Part shown: piece by piece, positions 8,515 through 19,499 of the stretch
Position numbering within the stretch: position 1 is the stretch's first letter
Layout of the letters: the number at the start of each line of letters is the position of its first letter
NCBI GenBank assembly: GCA_020740775.1
Contig: JAHEWK010000040.1
Location: forward strand, 124,001-188,000
Length of the DNA: 64,000 nt
Direction of reading: 5' to 3'
Source: Ilyonectria destructans
Lineage: Eukaryota; Ascomycota; Sordariomycetes; Hypocreales; Nectriaceae
The notes under the pieces: generated by a model
What the model was told of the DNA's origin: nothing
The model's input: only the letters and a program-made list of their open reading frames with translations
The model's database searches: none
Made by a program: the position numbers and the translations under genes

Positions 8515-10248
8515 TCAAGGCCGGTCCTCCTTATCCATATCTACTGTGATTCTGCCAACCACTTGAAGAACTTGCCTCCAATTGTCACCTTCGAGAAGAC
8601 CAAGAGGAAGACTCGGCTGATAAATGCCAGCTTTACTCCAGGAACGAAGGCATTGAGCCATGGCCACAACATGCCGTCGTAGGCGAGATCTGAGTGGCGT
8701 CACCATCCTCCCGCAACTACTGAAATCTCTCTCCGTTTCTGTTGAAGACGAGGGGATAGTAAGAAAGTCAACAGCCATATAAGACAGCCGGGGAAAGCGC
8801 ACAACGCCGACGTCCCTCCACCAAGCAACCGGATCTGCTTTGTATGCCATGTTATCCACCGGTGGCTCAGCTAGATACTGGTCCAGCTCGTCCTGTTCCG
8901 GCGACTCGATTGACTGCCTTGGTCGTTTGCTTTGTCGCCCTTCGGAGTTGGGACAAGTCAATGACCGACTAAATGCCAGTCGACGCTCAATGTAGTCCAA
9001 ACCACTATTGCTCCCGATTGCTGAAGCGGCATTGCAAGCTGCCTCGCGAGCCATGCTCTTGTACCTCTCTTCCCATACTCCTCTTAAGCTCTTCTCATAC
9101 GTCTTCTTCCATTCTGAGGTTTGGCGAGACGGGAGTTGGTTCCAAAGCCGCTCTAGAGCTCGCCATTTCTTGCAAGGGTGGAACACGACTGCCGTTACGT
9201 ATGCGGTCGAGGTCAGCTTGCCATAATAGTCGTTTAACTTCTTCCACGCGAGCTTGATGTAAATCTTCAAAAGCCGCCGGGTTTTCGGATCCATATCATC
9301 GAACAATTGAATCTCTTCCATCATCTGGTCGTCATTCTCTTCGATTACCACTCCTTGAACTGCAAGCTCGAGATGGTCAAGGAGCATCTCCACCACCTGG
9401 AAGTACTCATCGAATCCTCCTGAGGTTGAGCGGAGACCAGCAACACCCTCACCCTGGAGTTGCTTTGAGGCAACCTTGAACGGTTGAAGGACCTTCTGAA
9501 TCGCGGCAACAACCTTCCATTCCTCAAGCGAAAGCTTATCTTTCAGTATAGCTGATTTGTCTCGCTCTTTGCCGCCTTCGCTAAGCCATCGTTCTTCGAT
9601 GGTGGACAGCATCCTGTTCAAAGCTGCACGTTTCAGCAGAGCGCGTGAGGCCATTGCCTCATCGGATTGCCAGCGAGTGCAGACGTTTTGAACCCAAGCA
9701 AGGACAGGTTCGGTCGGGGCGGTTTGCCGTTGAGCTTCATAAAAGTCCTCGAGAAGTTGACTGCTCGTTCGAAGAGCAATGCCAATATTGGGTAGCTTAC
9801 CAAACGGCCCAAACTTGCGGTACTTGTCCACTTCCTCCGCGTTAATCGTCTCGGGGACTGGGTACTGATTCTCGCCCTCCTCAAGGCCTATTTCGAGCTC
9901 GAAGTCTTCCTCCATACTCGGCACACCGAACTCGTCGTCGGTCGCCAGCTCGTTGATAGCGTCAGACAACTGGCGTTGCTCCTCTTCGGTCATGAAGTCC
10001 TTATCGCCCCAGTGAGCAAGCAGCTCGTCGAAATTGTCTCGCTTGCTCCCGTACATCATAGCTCGAACTGTCAGATTCAGAAAATGAGGGCCACAGCGAA
10101 TGCGGCGCTCATGTTTGTCGAAATCAAACTCGGCAGCAAGCTCTTGCATTGCCGTAAAATACTTCGAACACCCGTTAAGTTGCCAAGGCAAGGGGCTTAA
10201 CGGCTGAATATCCAGCCCAAAGGGTAATACCGTATACCTGCAATTCAA
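8515..10248 (-). pseudogene. hAT-E transposase, N-terminal half missing
   Basis: The 577-residue frame has recognisable hAT sequence only from about residue 35 ([20 protein letters not shown], matching the 'ERRIRC..H..NL' block in the middle of hAT transposases). It continues to a good C-terminal dimerisation domain: [37 protein letters not shown], then [19 protein letters not shown]. The BED zinc finger and the first catalytic Asp region are absent; the residues before position 35 do not look like hAT. The break lies close to the likely 3' end of the Helitron at about 10255, so the hAT was truncated there or the Helitron carries an adjoining piece. The remaining frame has no stop codon, so truncation appears recent or the frame has been preserved by chance. 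Confidence 0.75.
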
Positions 10249-10442
10249 TTTTCATAGGGGGGATTTCTAGAACCACCCCCTTTTGCCTGCGGCGGCAACT
10301 AGCTGTTAAAGCCGCGTCAAACCTGCAGTGGGGGAGTTGGCTGATAGTCAGGGGTTCCTCTACCGCTTACTGAGAGGCCGAATCTAACTATATACCATAT
10401 ATCGAACCTCCCCTTTCTATGTAGCTTATAGGAAGACGTCGT

Positions 10443-11936
10443 CTAGTCAAGGTAGAGTGGTGGATACGGTGGCGCGGTCAGCTGTTGAGCCTGACGGCGT
10501 TGTTGGTCAACGAGGCGCATCTTCATCCCTGCCTTATAGTTAGCGTAAACGCAGCACGTAGGAAACACAGGCACATGAACCTTCCGTGGGCGTGTGGTTA
10601 TAGAGGCTCTGACGATCGAAAGGCGCCTCAAGGAGTAAGCCTTGCAGCGAGGTTACCCGTGAGACAGCAACATAGCTAATGCCGGCCTGGAAGTCGCGTG
10701 TGGCGAGGTCAGTAACTATTTGATCCTTCGTTAGGCTCTGGCATTTGTGAACAGTGATAGCAAACGCCACGATCAGGGGAAACTGCGTGCGAGCGCAGGT
10801 CTCGTTGCCCACAAGGAAATCACGCGTGACTGGGAGGATGGGTAAGATTTTCCTGCCCTCGTTCGTTGTTAGATACGGCGGCCCGTCGTAGCTATCGAAA
10901 TCCACCATAATAACCGCCGGGGGTTCTTCCCATGGGTTGGTGCCTGCATTCCAGGCGATGTCGTATACAGTACCCTGGGCACCGTTAACTAGGCCAGCTG
11001 GCTGCCATAGGTTAGTCGTAAGCATCACTCTGGCGCCTTTAGCAACAGGGAACCTGTTAGATAGGTTGCCAGCGTTGTCGCTTAGCGCCTGCCCTGCGCC
11101 GTTGCCCCGATTCTTTGCCTCCACCTGTACTGCCGGGTCGTTGAGGTGCACCATATGCTCGTAATTGTACTCGTTGACCCGGGCCTTTGTAGAATACACC
11201 CGCAAAGCGGCCCTGAAGCTGTCAATCTCGCTCTGTGTTAGCTTGGCCTATACCCGATTACTAAGGAGGTTCCATGACGGTATAGATAACTTAACTTCAC
11301 GCAGTTCCTGCAATGCCTGACGGAACTGGGCCTGATCATCGCCAGTTTGGCGCTGTACCGTGGTCAAGAAGATGGTGCGGTCAAATAACCGGTAGGCCAC
11401 CTGCCCTCTCCTTTCCAGCGGAGACAGGCTGGTGCTAGTCGAATACAGGGGCTTTTGCCGGACGGGTGGTAACTGGAAGAAATCGCCCACCAGCAAGACG
11501 CTCACGCCACCAAAGAACTCGAGGCTACGCTGTGGAAAGGCCTGCCGCAGGCGGGAATCGATCCGCGCTAGCTGCTCAAGCCCTAGCATGCTCTTTTCAT
11601 CGATAACGAGGTATTTGACGTGCCGTAGGCGGGACTGAAAGGCGGCCGCGTCGGCTAGGGCAAGGTCGGTAAAAGTACCACCTACTGGGAGGCGTAGCAA
11701 CGAATGAATGGTGCTGCCTTGTATCTGGTTACTCGCAACGCCTGTTGGAGCTACGCGGAAAATAGGGCTAGGATTCGGTAGGGCAGCCGCCTGGAGATGG
11801 GAGGATAGCACCTTGATAAGGAAGGACTTGCCTGTACCACCACCACCGTCAACGTGGAGAAGGATTTGAGTAAGACTTTGCGCCTGGAAGTGGCCCATGA
11901 AGGTGTCGTACACGAGCCGTTGTTGTGGGTTCAGCT
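10443..11936 (-). pseudogene. Helitron helicase domain (Pif1-like), broken
   Basis: From 11936 downward the frame has LNPQQRLVYDTFMGHF, Walker A GGGGTGKSFL, Walker B YLVIDEKSML, GDFFQLPP and FLTTVQRQ, all Pif1/Helitron helicase motifs. A TAG at 11248-11250 interrupts the frame (..LLSNRV stop AKLTQSEIDSF..). It then continues in the same frame through MVHLNDP, RVMLTTNLW and AITVHKCQSLT to SYVAVSRVTSLQGLLLE. The expected C-terminal tail (MKMRLVDQQRRQAQQLTAPP) is in another frame at 10446-10530, so there is also a frameshift near 10560. The helicase would unwind DNA for rolling-circle transposition; this copy cannot make it. Confidence 0.8.
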
Positions 11937-11945
11937 GATCACGCC

Positions 11946-12337
11946 GAGTGGGCTTCGGCTCACTGTCCAAAAACTTAGGCTCACTGTGCACCTAACCTAA
12001 GGAGGCAAGGCTCCGCGCTAATAATAAAGCTAGACTAGAGGTACAACAATTTTGTATGTAGTGCACGCCAATGAATATGTACCCGCCGTCCTTTCCCTTT
12101 TCAGCTTTCTGCCATCACCACTGAGCCTCGGGCTAGCCCCATAGACGATATTGCAACTTTGCAACTACATGCCTTCCGGCGCGTATCACGATGACCCCAG
12201 AAGCCTCGCCAACGCCGCTTTCGAACCGGCCTTGGTCTCCCTTACGATCACCCTCACCGCTGCCTTCATGGCTAGCATCGTCACCACCGCCGTCCCCGTC
12301 AGCACAGCTGTTGCCGCCGTCATCCTCGCCCTCGCCC

Positions 12338-12369
<32 letters not shown>

Positions 12370-15184
12370 ATCTACGCCGCTGCCGCTGCCGCCCCGACCA
12401 ACGCAGCAGATACAGGGAAAAGAGATAGCAGCCCTTCCTACAACAGGCACATACACTACTCACGAGGATGCCTTTGCTGCTGTACAAGCGCATGGAAGAG
12501 ACCAGGGCTACGCTGTGGTCTACAGCAAGCCGAGCAACTACAAAGATGGAAAGGCTCGTCGTTATGAGGTTATCTGCGCCTGCGGCGGCCGTCCCTTTAT
12601 CTCGAGATCTACAGGGCTTCGGAAGCCCTCAACCCGTAAGACGGGCTGCCTTTTTAGGATCAAGTTGGTACAGCATAAGACTCTAGGGGACCGCTGGATC
12701 ATAGGCATCCTTTGCGGTGACCACAATCATCTCTCTGATAACCCAGGCAGATTTCCAGAACACCGCGCTTTACAGCCAAGCCAGATTAAGGCAGTGCAGT
12801 CTTCATCCTGTGATATCAAGCTGACAGCTAGGGCAATAAAGATGACATTACGAGCAAGTGATCCGGGGCTCCTCGTGACCGCACAGGATATCTATAATAT
12901 CCAAAGAGCCGCACGATATAGGGCAACTGGGCCACTTACGCCAACGCAAGCTATGATCAAAGAGCTCGACGAGGAAGGCTTCTGCCACGCTGAGGTCCTT
13001 GATAATGAAGACCGACTGCGTTATCAGCTGGTCAATGTGGATCACAACCTTGAGATGTGGTATCGTTTCCCTCACATCATGATGTTCGATGCTACATATA
13101 ACACAAATCGCTTTGGCCTAAAGCTCCTTCAGATCAACGGCATTACATCCCTTGGATCAGTCTTTCCTATTGCCTACGGTCTCACGCCTTCAGAAAGTGC
13201 CCCATTTTTCACCTGGGCTCTACATCGCTTGAAGGAGTGGTTTGAGCTGCTTTCAAGCGTTCATGACATGCCTGAAGATGCGTTTTATCCTCACGTTATT
13301 ATCACTGATTTTGCTGCTGCTGCTCGTGTAGGGATAACCTCAGCTTTTCCTGATACTCAGAAGCAGCTCTGCACTTGGCATATCGCGAAAAACGTCCTAA
13401 AGGCCACTAAGGAACGCTGGATAAGCCCATCGGGCAGCAACCTACATCTTCAAGACTTCCTTGCCGATAACGATAATAACCCTGCCGAGCAGCCTGCACA
13501 GAGCAGTGAGACCCCAAGCCCGAAGGACTTCAGCAAGGCATGGAAGGCTGTTATGTATGCTGGAACAGTGGAAGAGTGTAATGAGCGATGGGGGGAGCTT
13601 GTAGAAGAATTTGCTCACCAGGAATGTGCGTATTTGCTCTTTCCTTCCCTTAGCTTTGCTAACTGCTCTCTCTAGTACTGATTTCCTATCTCGAGGAGAC
13701 CTGGATGCCCCTCCGCGCACAGTGGGCTCGCGCATACACCAAGCGATATCGCAACTACGGGCATACCACAACTTCACCCTGTGAATCCCTTCATGCTAGT
13801 ACGAAATCCTTCCTTCGCAATGCCTCACAGACCCTCTATCAGCTGTTCCACGCCCTGAAGCTCCAGAAAGAGATCCTCGATGAGAAATTCGAAGAAGAAA
13901 TCAACCACGAAGCCCGCCGCATTCGTGATGAATACCGTCATCCCTTACTTATCAATGTGACTGAGAAGGTATCGTGGAAAGGGCTTGGCCTTGTGCATAA
14001 GCAATACCTTATAGCCAAGGCATCTAGGATGCATCCTATAGATCGTCCTATTGGGGTCTGTAGCGGTGCTTTTAATGCTCAATATGGTCTTCCTTGCAAG
14101 CATACGATTCACAATGACTATCTCAAAGTTGAGGGCGTTGGAAGGGATAAGGAAGTCATCACATTACGAGCCCTTGAGATTTCCTGGTTTGATAACCAGT
14201 GGATTATCCGTACCAACCTTGTGAGTATCCCTAACCCTATTTTCTATGTAATTTACTAAGTATATAGGATGAGCTTAACCCATACCAACGAATCCGCGAT
14301 CCTAAGATTATCCCTCGAAGAAGGCAACCGCAAAATAACGCCCTTTCAATACCACAGCCGGCAACGCAGCCACAGCTGGCAACGCAGCCACAGCTGGCAA
14401 CGCAGTCACAGCCGATGAGGCCATCACAGCCGGCATCGCAGTCAGCCTCAGCAACGCCCCAGGGACCGATGACGCCAACGCCGACGAGGCAGTCACGGCG
14501 CCGCGGACCTAACCTACGAGCTAATAACCTTGATATCTTATCACAGGCTATTCGAGGCATCGTGAGGGATGAGATAACGCGAGCACAGCCGGCAGCAACA
14601 TTAGGCCAGCAAGGTGTGATGCAACAGCCCGTTATTCCGCGAGTAAATACACAATCTCGGACTATCCAGCGGTCAGCTGCATCGCAGATTGAGATGCAGA
14701 GGCTGCCATCAGGATTTGAGTGCTTTGGTTCCCCACAGTCATCTCAACAGGGTCCTCATCCCGGCCCAAGAGAGTATCCTCGGTTTTTCCCTATGCCCGG
14801 AAGTCGGCCTCCTGTAGGGGACTTACTCCCTTCCATTGAGACCAACAGTCCTAGGGCTTTCTCGCAGCCCTCTGCATTAGAGGCAGATACCATAGTTGTA
14901 GAGGGCTACGAGGAGAGTCAGCCAAAACGTCAGAAACGTCAGCATCGGGTCAAGAGGGGTAGGATGCTTTCGTACGAGCAACGTATCGTCTTCGAGTAAT
15001 AGTGTAGTTGTTGAAATCTTCAATCAAGGATATCACGTGGTCTGCTAGCATTTCCTAATCGGGAAATTGAAATCGTAAGCGCGATCCCTTATTCGGTAGG
15101 CGGTCAAGATCCCTGCCCGACTATGCCTAATTAGGAAATTGGACAGTGAGCCTAAGTTTTTGGACAGTGAGCCGAAGCCCACTC
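11946..15184. mobile_element. MULE transposon inserted in the Helitron
   Basis: A 42-bp inverted repeat (11946-11987 and 15143-15184), starting GAGTGGGCTTCGGCTCACTG, brackets the three-exon transposase gene. Each end contains GGCTCACTGT twice, 21 bp apart. The Helitron reading frame is cut exactly at these ends. The flanking 9-mers (GATCACGCC and AGGACCTCC) do not match, so the 8-11 bp duplication normal for Mutator-like elements is absent; a few Helitron bases may have been lost on insertion. Total length is 3239 bp. Confidence 0.7.
12191..14999 (+). CDS. MULE transposase, three exons, apparently intact
   Basis: Exons are 12191-13625, 13676-14220 and 14268-14999, with introns 13626-13675 (GTGCGT..CTAG) and 14221-14267 (GTGAGT..ATAG); phases agree and the product is 903 residues. 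The N-terminus is a proline/serine repeat encoded by CCCTCG hexamers (about 12327-12370), then a FAR1/WRKY-GCM1-like zinc-finger region (VICACGGRPF, TGCLFRIKL, CGDHNH). The MULE core has IMMFDATYNTNRFGL, FPIAYGLTPSESAPFFTWAL, VIITDFAAAARVGI and CTWHIAKNVLKA. Exon 2 has a SWIM-like C.H motif (SGAFNAQYGLPCKHTIHNDY). Exon 3 is glutamine/proline-rich with an 18-bp minisatellite near 14358-14415 and a basic tail. It would bind the TIRs and transpose its element. Confidence 0.8.
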
Positions 15185-15193
15185 AGGACCTCC

Positions 15194-18100
15194 ACATCGT
15201 TGGCTATAGGGTGGCTAGCGATAAGGTCTTTCCAGTAGCCGTCTCGAAGTTCCGGATAAGTACCTACATGCCATGTCCAGTCGTAATTAACGTCGATATC
15301 GCGGCGGCCAAGTAGGTCAAGACCTTCCTGGGTAAGGGGGTTGTCAGGTAAAAGGGCGGCGAGGCGAATCCAGTCTTCGTCATCAAATTCTTCCTCCACA
15401 GGCAGAGCCTCGTATTGATCCTCTTGAGGCTGTAATCGAGCCTCTTTTGGCCAGCCGTAATGGTCATCACCATGACTGTGGTGTTGCCAACAATGCAAGA
15501 AAGCCTCAACGTGGGAACTGAAAAGTTGGCCGTCAAATGTCAGAAGCTCATCAACTTGGCGATGTGGGTGGTTCAATGTGAGCTTTACACGGCAGTAATC
15601 TGGCCACTGTTGACCTTCTGGATCAGCATGATAGCGAGGGAAGTAAACTAATACACGAGGCCTGCTGTTAACATTTCCTGGCTGCCATTGCTTCCACTTG
15701 GAAGGGTCTCTAGAGCGGAAATTCCAGTATTTGAGGAAGGAAACGTAGGTTAGGTCCTCTAGGGTTTCTGGGCGTTGACTGTACGTTTCATAGATATTGA
15801 GGGTCTCGTCAACCTCATCGCCGTCCATACGTAGGGAGTGGGAATGCCTGTCAGGATGACGGCAGTCAACATATAGGCAGGTTCGTGAGCCCTCCTGTAA
15901 CGGCAGGCCGAGGAGCAAGTGGCAAACCTCCTGCTTTGAGTAATCCCGCTCAGCAACTAGCTGATTTAGGAGCTTTGACGTGAAGGAAATAAGGGGGTTA
16001 TGGTCCTTGACCCGGGGCATCAGGGCTTTCCCAATCTGGGCAAAAGACTCACTTTTCTTTTCCGACTTGGAGCAGTATTTGGCTGCGTAATCGATCACCT
16101 GCTGTAGGCTCGTGCAGGGCGAGACATCTGTATTGGCTAGCCACGCAACGGTAAGCAAGCGGTTGTAGTGGTTAATCTGGCTATCGTTCCGCTCGCCCCT
16201 GAAGCTCCAGTGCTTAGAATGAGGAACCTTTTCAAGGGAGGCTAGTAGGCGCTGCCCGTGAGGAAATCCAAAGCGGCACTCTACCTGCTTGGTATGCTTG
16301 TTGAGCTGCATACAGTAGTTGTTGCAGCGGTGGCGTTGCACGCGGTTGACTACCATTGATAGGAACTGAACTGTAAGGGGATGCCCCAATAGATTACTGA
16401 TCAGGGGATTCCCTTTCCCAGGCGCCTGTAACCGCTGAGGCTCTGGGTTAACAGCAGATACGTGATATCCCCAGATTCGGGCGAAATCGCTCCCGGGACT
16501 GACCATTATCAGGATCTAAGTCTGGGTGACCACTTAACCAATATAGGCCGTGGTGGTGACTGGAGCCCCTGCCCTGCCACTCGTAGCGACCCCAAAAGTC
16601 CGTTAGGTTAAACTTCTGCTTCAGGACAATAGTCCTAAAGAGCGTATAACGCTTATGGAAGTGATAAGCGGCAATGTGGGCGTTGTCTCGCAGTAATTGC
16701 CGGGACAGAGCCATCCGCGCCGCCTCAGGAGCTGCTTTCCACTCTTGGAATCGAGGCATATGACGATATAGGGACTCCCAGTGGTAATCAGCCGCACTTG
16801 CTGTAACGAAAAGGCCAGGCCTGCCTAGATTGTAGGCATATGCCTCCAATTCCTTCCTTTGCTTATACCAATATGGACGGGTGCCCCTGATTACGGCGGC
16901 TTGGCGCGTGATCGACTGGATCAGGGCCTGAGCCTCTGGCTCGTCAGGCTTAGCCATCGCTTCCTCTATGTCAGCGCGCGTAAGAGGTTGACGGCGGCCT
17001 TCGTGTTGCTTGACTAAGTAGTTGCTTCGCTTTCTGACCTGCGCACGTAACAGCGTGTTGAGGGCGACGAAAGGCCACGTCTTATGGCGGGCAAAACGTC
17101 CGTCTTGCCATCTCAAGGTAGTCCTGGTACGTGATGCTCCGTAGGCGAGGCTCCACGAAGTCCGCCTTGCCGTCGGGGTAGAGAGTAGGGAACGCGAGCG
17201 TTAACAGCGGCTGGGAACGGTTGAATTCGTTGATAGGAGTCCTGCGAATGGAAGGTAGTGGCATCTGGTGTTGAGCCTGTGCGCTAGGCGGCATATGCTC
17301 AAGATCGGCCATACGCTCAGGGTCAGGGGTACTATGAAGGAATCGGGACTGCAGGGCGTTTAATTCGGTATCGGTAACCTGCAAATTCGGGATCGCCGAT
17401 GCGTCTGCATCGCTAGGATCCTCTTCTACAGCCTCCTCAACGGGGCCTTGGGGGACCCCGCCGTCAGGTATGTCAGCCACTTGGCAAGCAATGGAAGCAA
17501 CTATGCTGCCGTCAAGAGGAAGCCGTTGCAAGCGATCCTGCCTCACAACGATATCGCAATAGCCCGGGTGGTGGCGCTGTAGGTAATGGACCCAGGTCAA
17601 CAGGCATGAGCGGCGTACCCGGAAATCGCGAGCAAACTGCTGCTGGAAGTGAGGGTCGCCCTCCATATTAGGAGGCCGCAGGAGTACGATATCTAGCTCT
17701 TCAGGTAGGACCGGGAGCTCTTCAAATAGCCTACCAACATTGCGAAGGAAGTGGACAACATGGCCGCGGTATTTATACTGAGCGCCACGTACCTGTAGGA
17801 CCTTCACGTGTACGTGAACCCTAGCAATCAGCATCTCCTCAACCATCGTTAGATCAGGTAGATTACCAGGGACTTCCCCGAAGTCAAGGTTATTCGCAGC
17901 GCTAAAGAAGTAGGGCTCGTTAGGGGTTCTCTTCCTGTCTCAACTAATGCAGCGGCTGCAGATTTTCAAGCTATTTCTCTTCATATCGAACCAATGCTCC
18001 CGGCAGCGAATGCAACTGTGCATTTTGTCGTCATTCAGGGCAGTATAGAACTCCCGCACAAGGGCCTGATCCTCCTCACTAAGGGCAGGCAAGTTAAGGT

Positions 18101-18773
18101 CCCCTGTAAAAGGTGGATCAACGATCTGATCAAACTGTCGCTCTTGAGCATGTGCGCCTTGACGTGTATAGCGGCCGCGACGATGACTCTGTGACAGTAA
18201 TGAAGGAGTGGTAGGGAACGATTCCTGTGGTAGAGGCGTGCCTAGCACAACAGGAGCCGTTGGAAGAGTGCCTTGAGGAATTGGCGTTTGAGGAATCGGC
18301 GTGCCCAGAACTACTGTTGGCAGGCTAAGGGTAGGAGGGATAGGGGAGGGTCCCTCTACCGCGCTTGGGGTCGATGGCCCCAGCAGAGGTCTAGGCAGTC
18401 CCTGGAGTGCGGGCGCCAGGCCACGGAATAAGGCAGGTGTGGCAGGAGGTTGTAAGCCGTGCACAGACGCAGGCGTTGGCGCAGCCCGCCTTGGAGGCGT
18501 CAGGTTAGCTAGAGAATCGGTCCTTTTCGTGGCTCGGCGTGGCGATAGCCTCAAGGCGATATTCCGCATGGCGGCGACGGCGGCTCGGGATTCGGCTACA
18601 CGTTCCCTTCGGCGTGCCCTACAGCTATCACAGTCTCTTGTAAACTTCGTAGGGTCCTTGACGCTTCGAAATTCGACTTCGGGCAGGTCTTGCTTGCAGG
18701 TGTGGCAGTTTCGAACTGCCTCGGGTATATATGGTCCTCCATCTGGCCGTATATGTATCCACCTCTTACCCAT
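15194..18773 (-). pseudogene. Helitron Rep region (HUH nuclease), frameshifted
   Basis: Four adjoining minus-strand frames make up one gene. 17940-18773 starts MGKRWIHIRPDGGPYIP, has CHTCKQDLPEVEF..CDSCRARR and ends CIRCREHWF..CSRC (zinc-binding pairs). A TGA at 17940-17942 interrupts it, but the same frame resumes (PNEPYFFSAANNLDFG) into 17082-17846 with EEMLIARVHVHVKVLQVRG, the usual DUF6570-like block. A one-base shift near 17100 leads into 16448-17116, which holds the HUH motif GSSHHHGLYWLSGHPD. A further shift near 16500 leads to 15194-16506 with the tyrosine motif VIDYAAKYCSKSEKKSESF. The Rep domain would nick and join single strands at the Helitron ends. With three or more lesions this copy is dead. 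Confidence 0.8.
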
Positions 18774-19499
18774 CTAGACCGCTGGATATCGCTCGGGCAT
18801 GGAGGCTTTGCGACGGCTTACGTCCAATACTGTGATAGATCTCGATGGGGAAGCTGTCTTTGAGGGAGGTAGATCAGGTCTGAATGATCAGGGAGGAAAC
18901 TGCGCTGCTTCCCGGAGGCAGGTAACCGGGGAATCTTGAGAGGTAGGCTGGCTGCGGATGTAATATGTGAACCTAGATCCCGTTAGCAACCTGATGGGTT
19001 TGATAGATTCGACGGAAAAGGGAAGCATCCGCCACGTAGGTTAGTGTACGGAGTAAGGGCACGGGGGTTATTCGGTCAGGATCGTGCTTAGCAACCCAAC
19101 AAATTGATTGCAGAGAAGTAAAGAAGAACTGAAAGCTCTTGGAGAGTTTGCCAAGCTCGCTAGTTTCCTAGTCAACGCTCAGGGGGTGGTTTGTAGAGAG
19201 GCCTTCATTTCGTAGCGTTAACAGCCGACCAATTCGCGCACCAGTTGAGCACAGGCCAGGCTAATTGGCCAATCAGAAGAGGTTTTATGCTCTTCTTTCT
19301 GACTGAGTAAAACGCCCTTCGGGCTGAATAATTTACAAGAACGTAATACAACAAGGAATGTGGCTGACGATGTCAATTGGACAAGCCCAATACCAGGACA
19401 TCACCACGCATACCCACTTGCCAGCAATAGTAACCTCACTCTTCAAACTATCCAGCTTCGCAGTCTTTTCATCCCTTCTCCGATTCTTCCCAAGATAGC
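18774..19499. other. No gene recognised between Helitron and arabinanase gene
   Basis: About 0.7 kb without a credible frame. A small hairpin, CGCCCTTCGGGC near 19312, stands beside an AT-rich stretch and could be near a Helitron 5' end, but nothing proves this. The last 100 bp are the 3' flank of the minus-strand arabinanase gene. Confidence 0.4.

Larger units (their letters stand above)
10255..18773 (-). mobile_element. Decayed Helitron, split by a MULE
   Basis: Helicase pieces (10443-11936) and Rep pieces (15194-18773) lie on the minus strand in the order expected of one RepHel protein, with the MULE at 11946-15184 between them. A possible 3' terminus is the GC-rich hairpin GGGGG..CCCCC near 10257-10285 (minus strand), followed by an AT-rich run; Helitrons usually carry such a hairpin just before their 3' end. 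No convincing 5' end was found above 18773. The 5' limit given is therefore only the start of the coding remains. Confidence 0.6.

Noticed and set aside
12133..12456. Glycine/glutamate-rich minus-strand ORF
   Set aside because: Arises from the reverse of the CCCTCG hexamers in the MULE gene; low-complexity shadow.
19300..19340. CGCCCTTCGGGC hairpin as the Helitron 5' end
   Set aside because: Helitron 5' ends are not marked by hairpins, and no second copy is available to fix the boundary.
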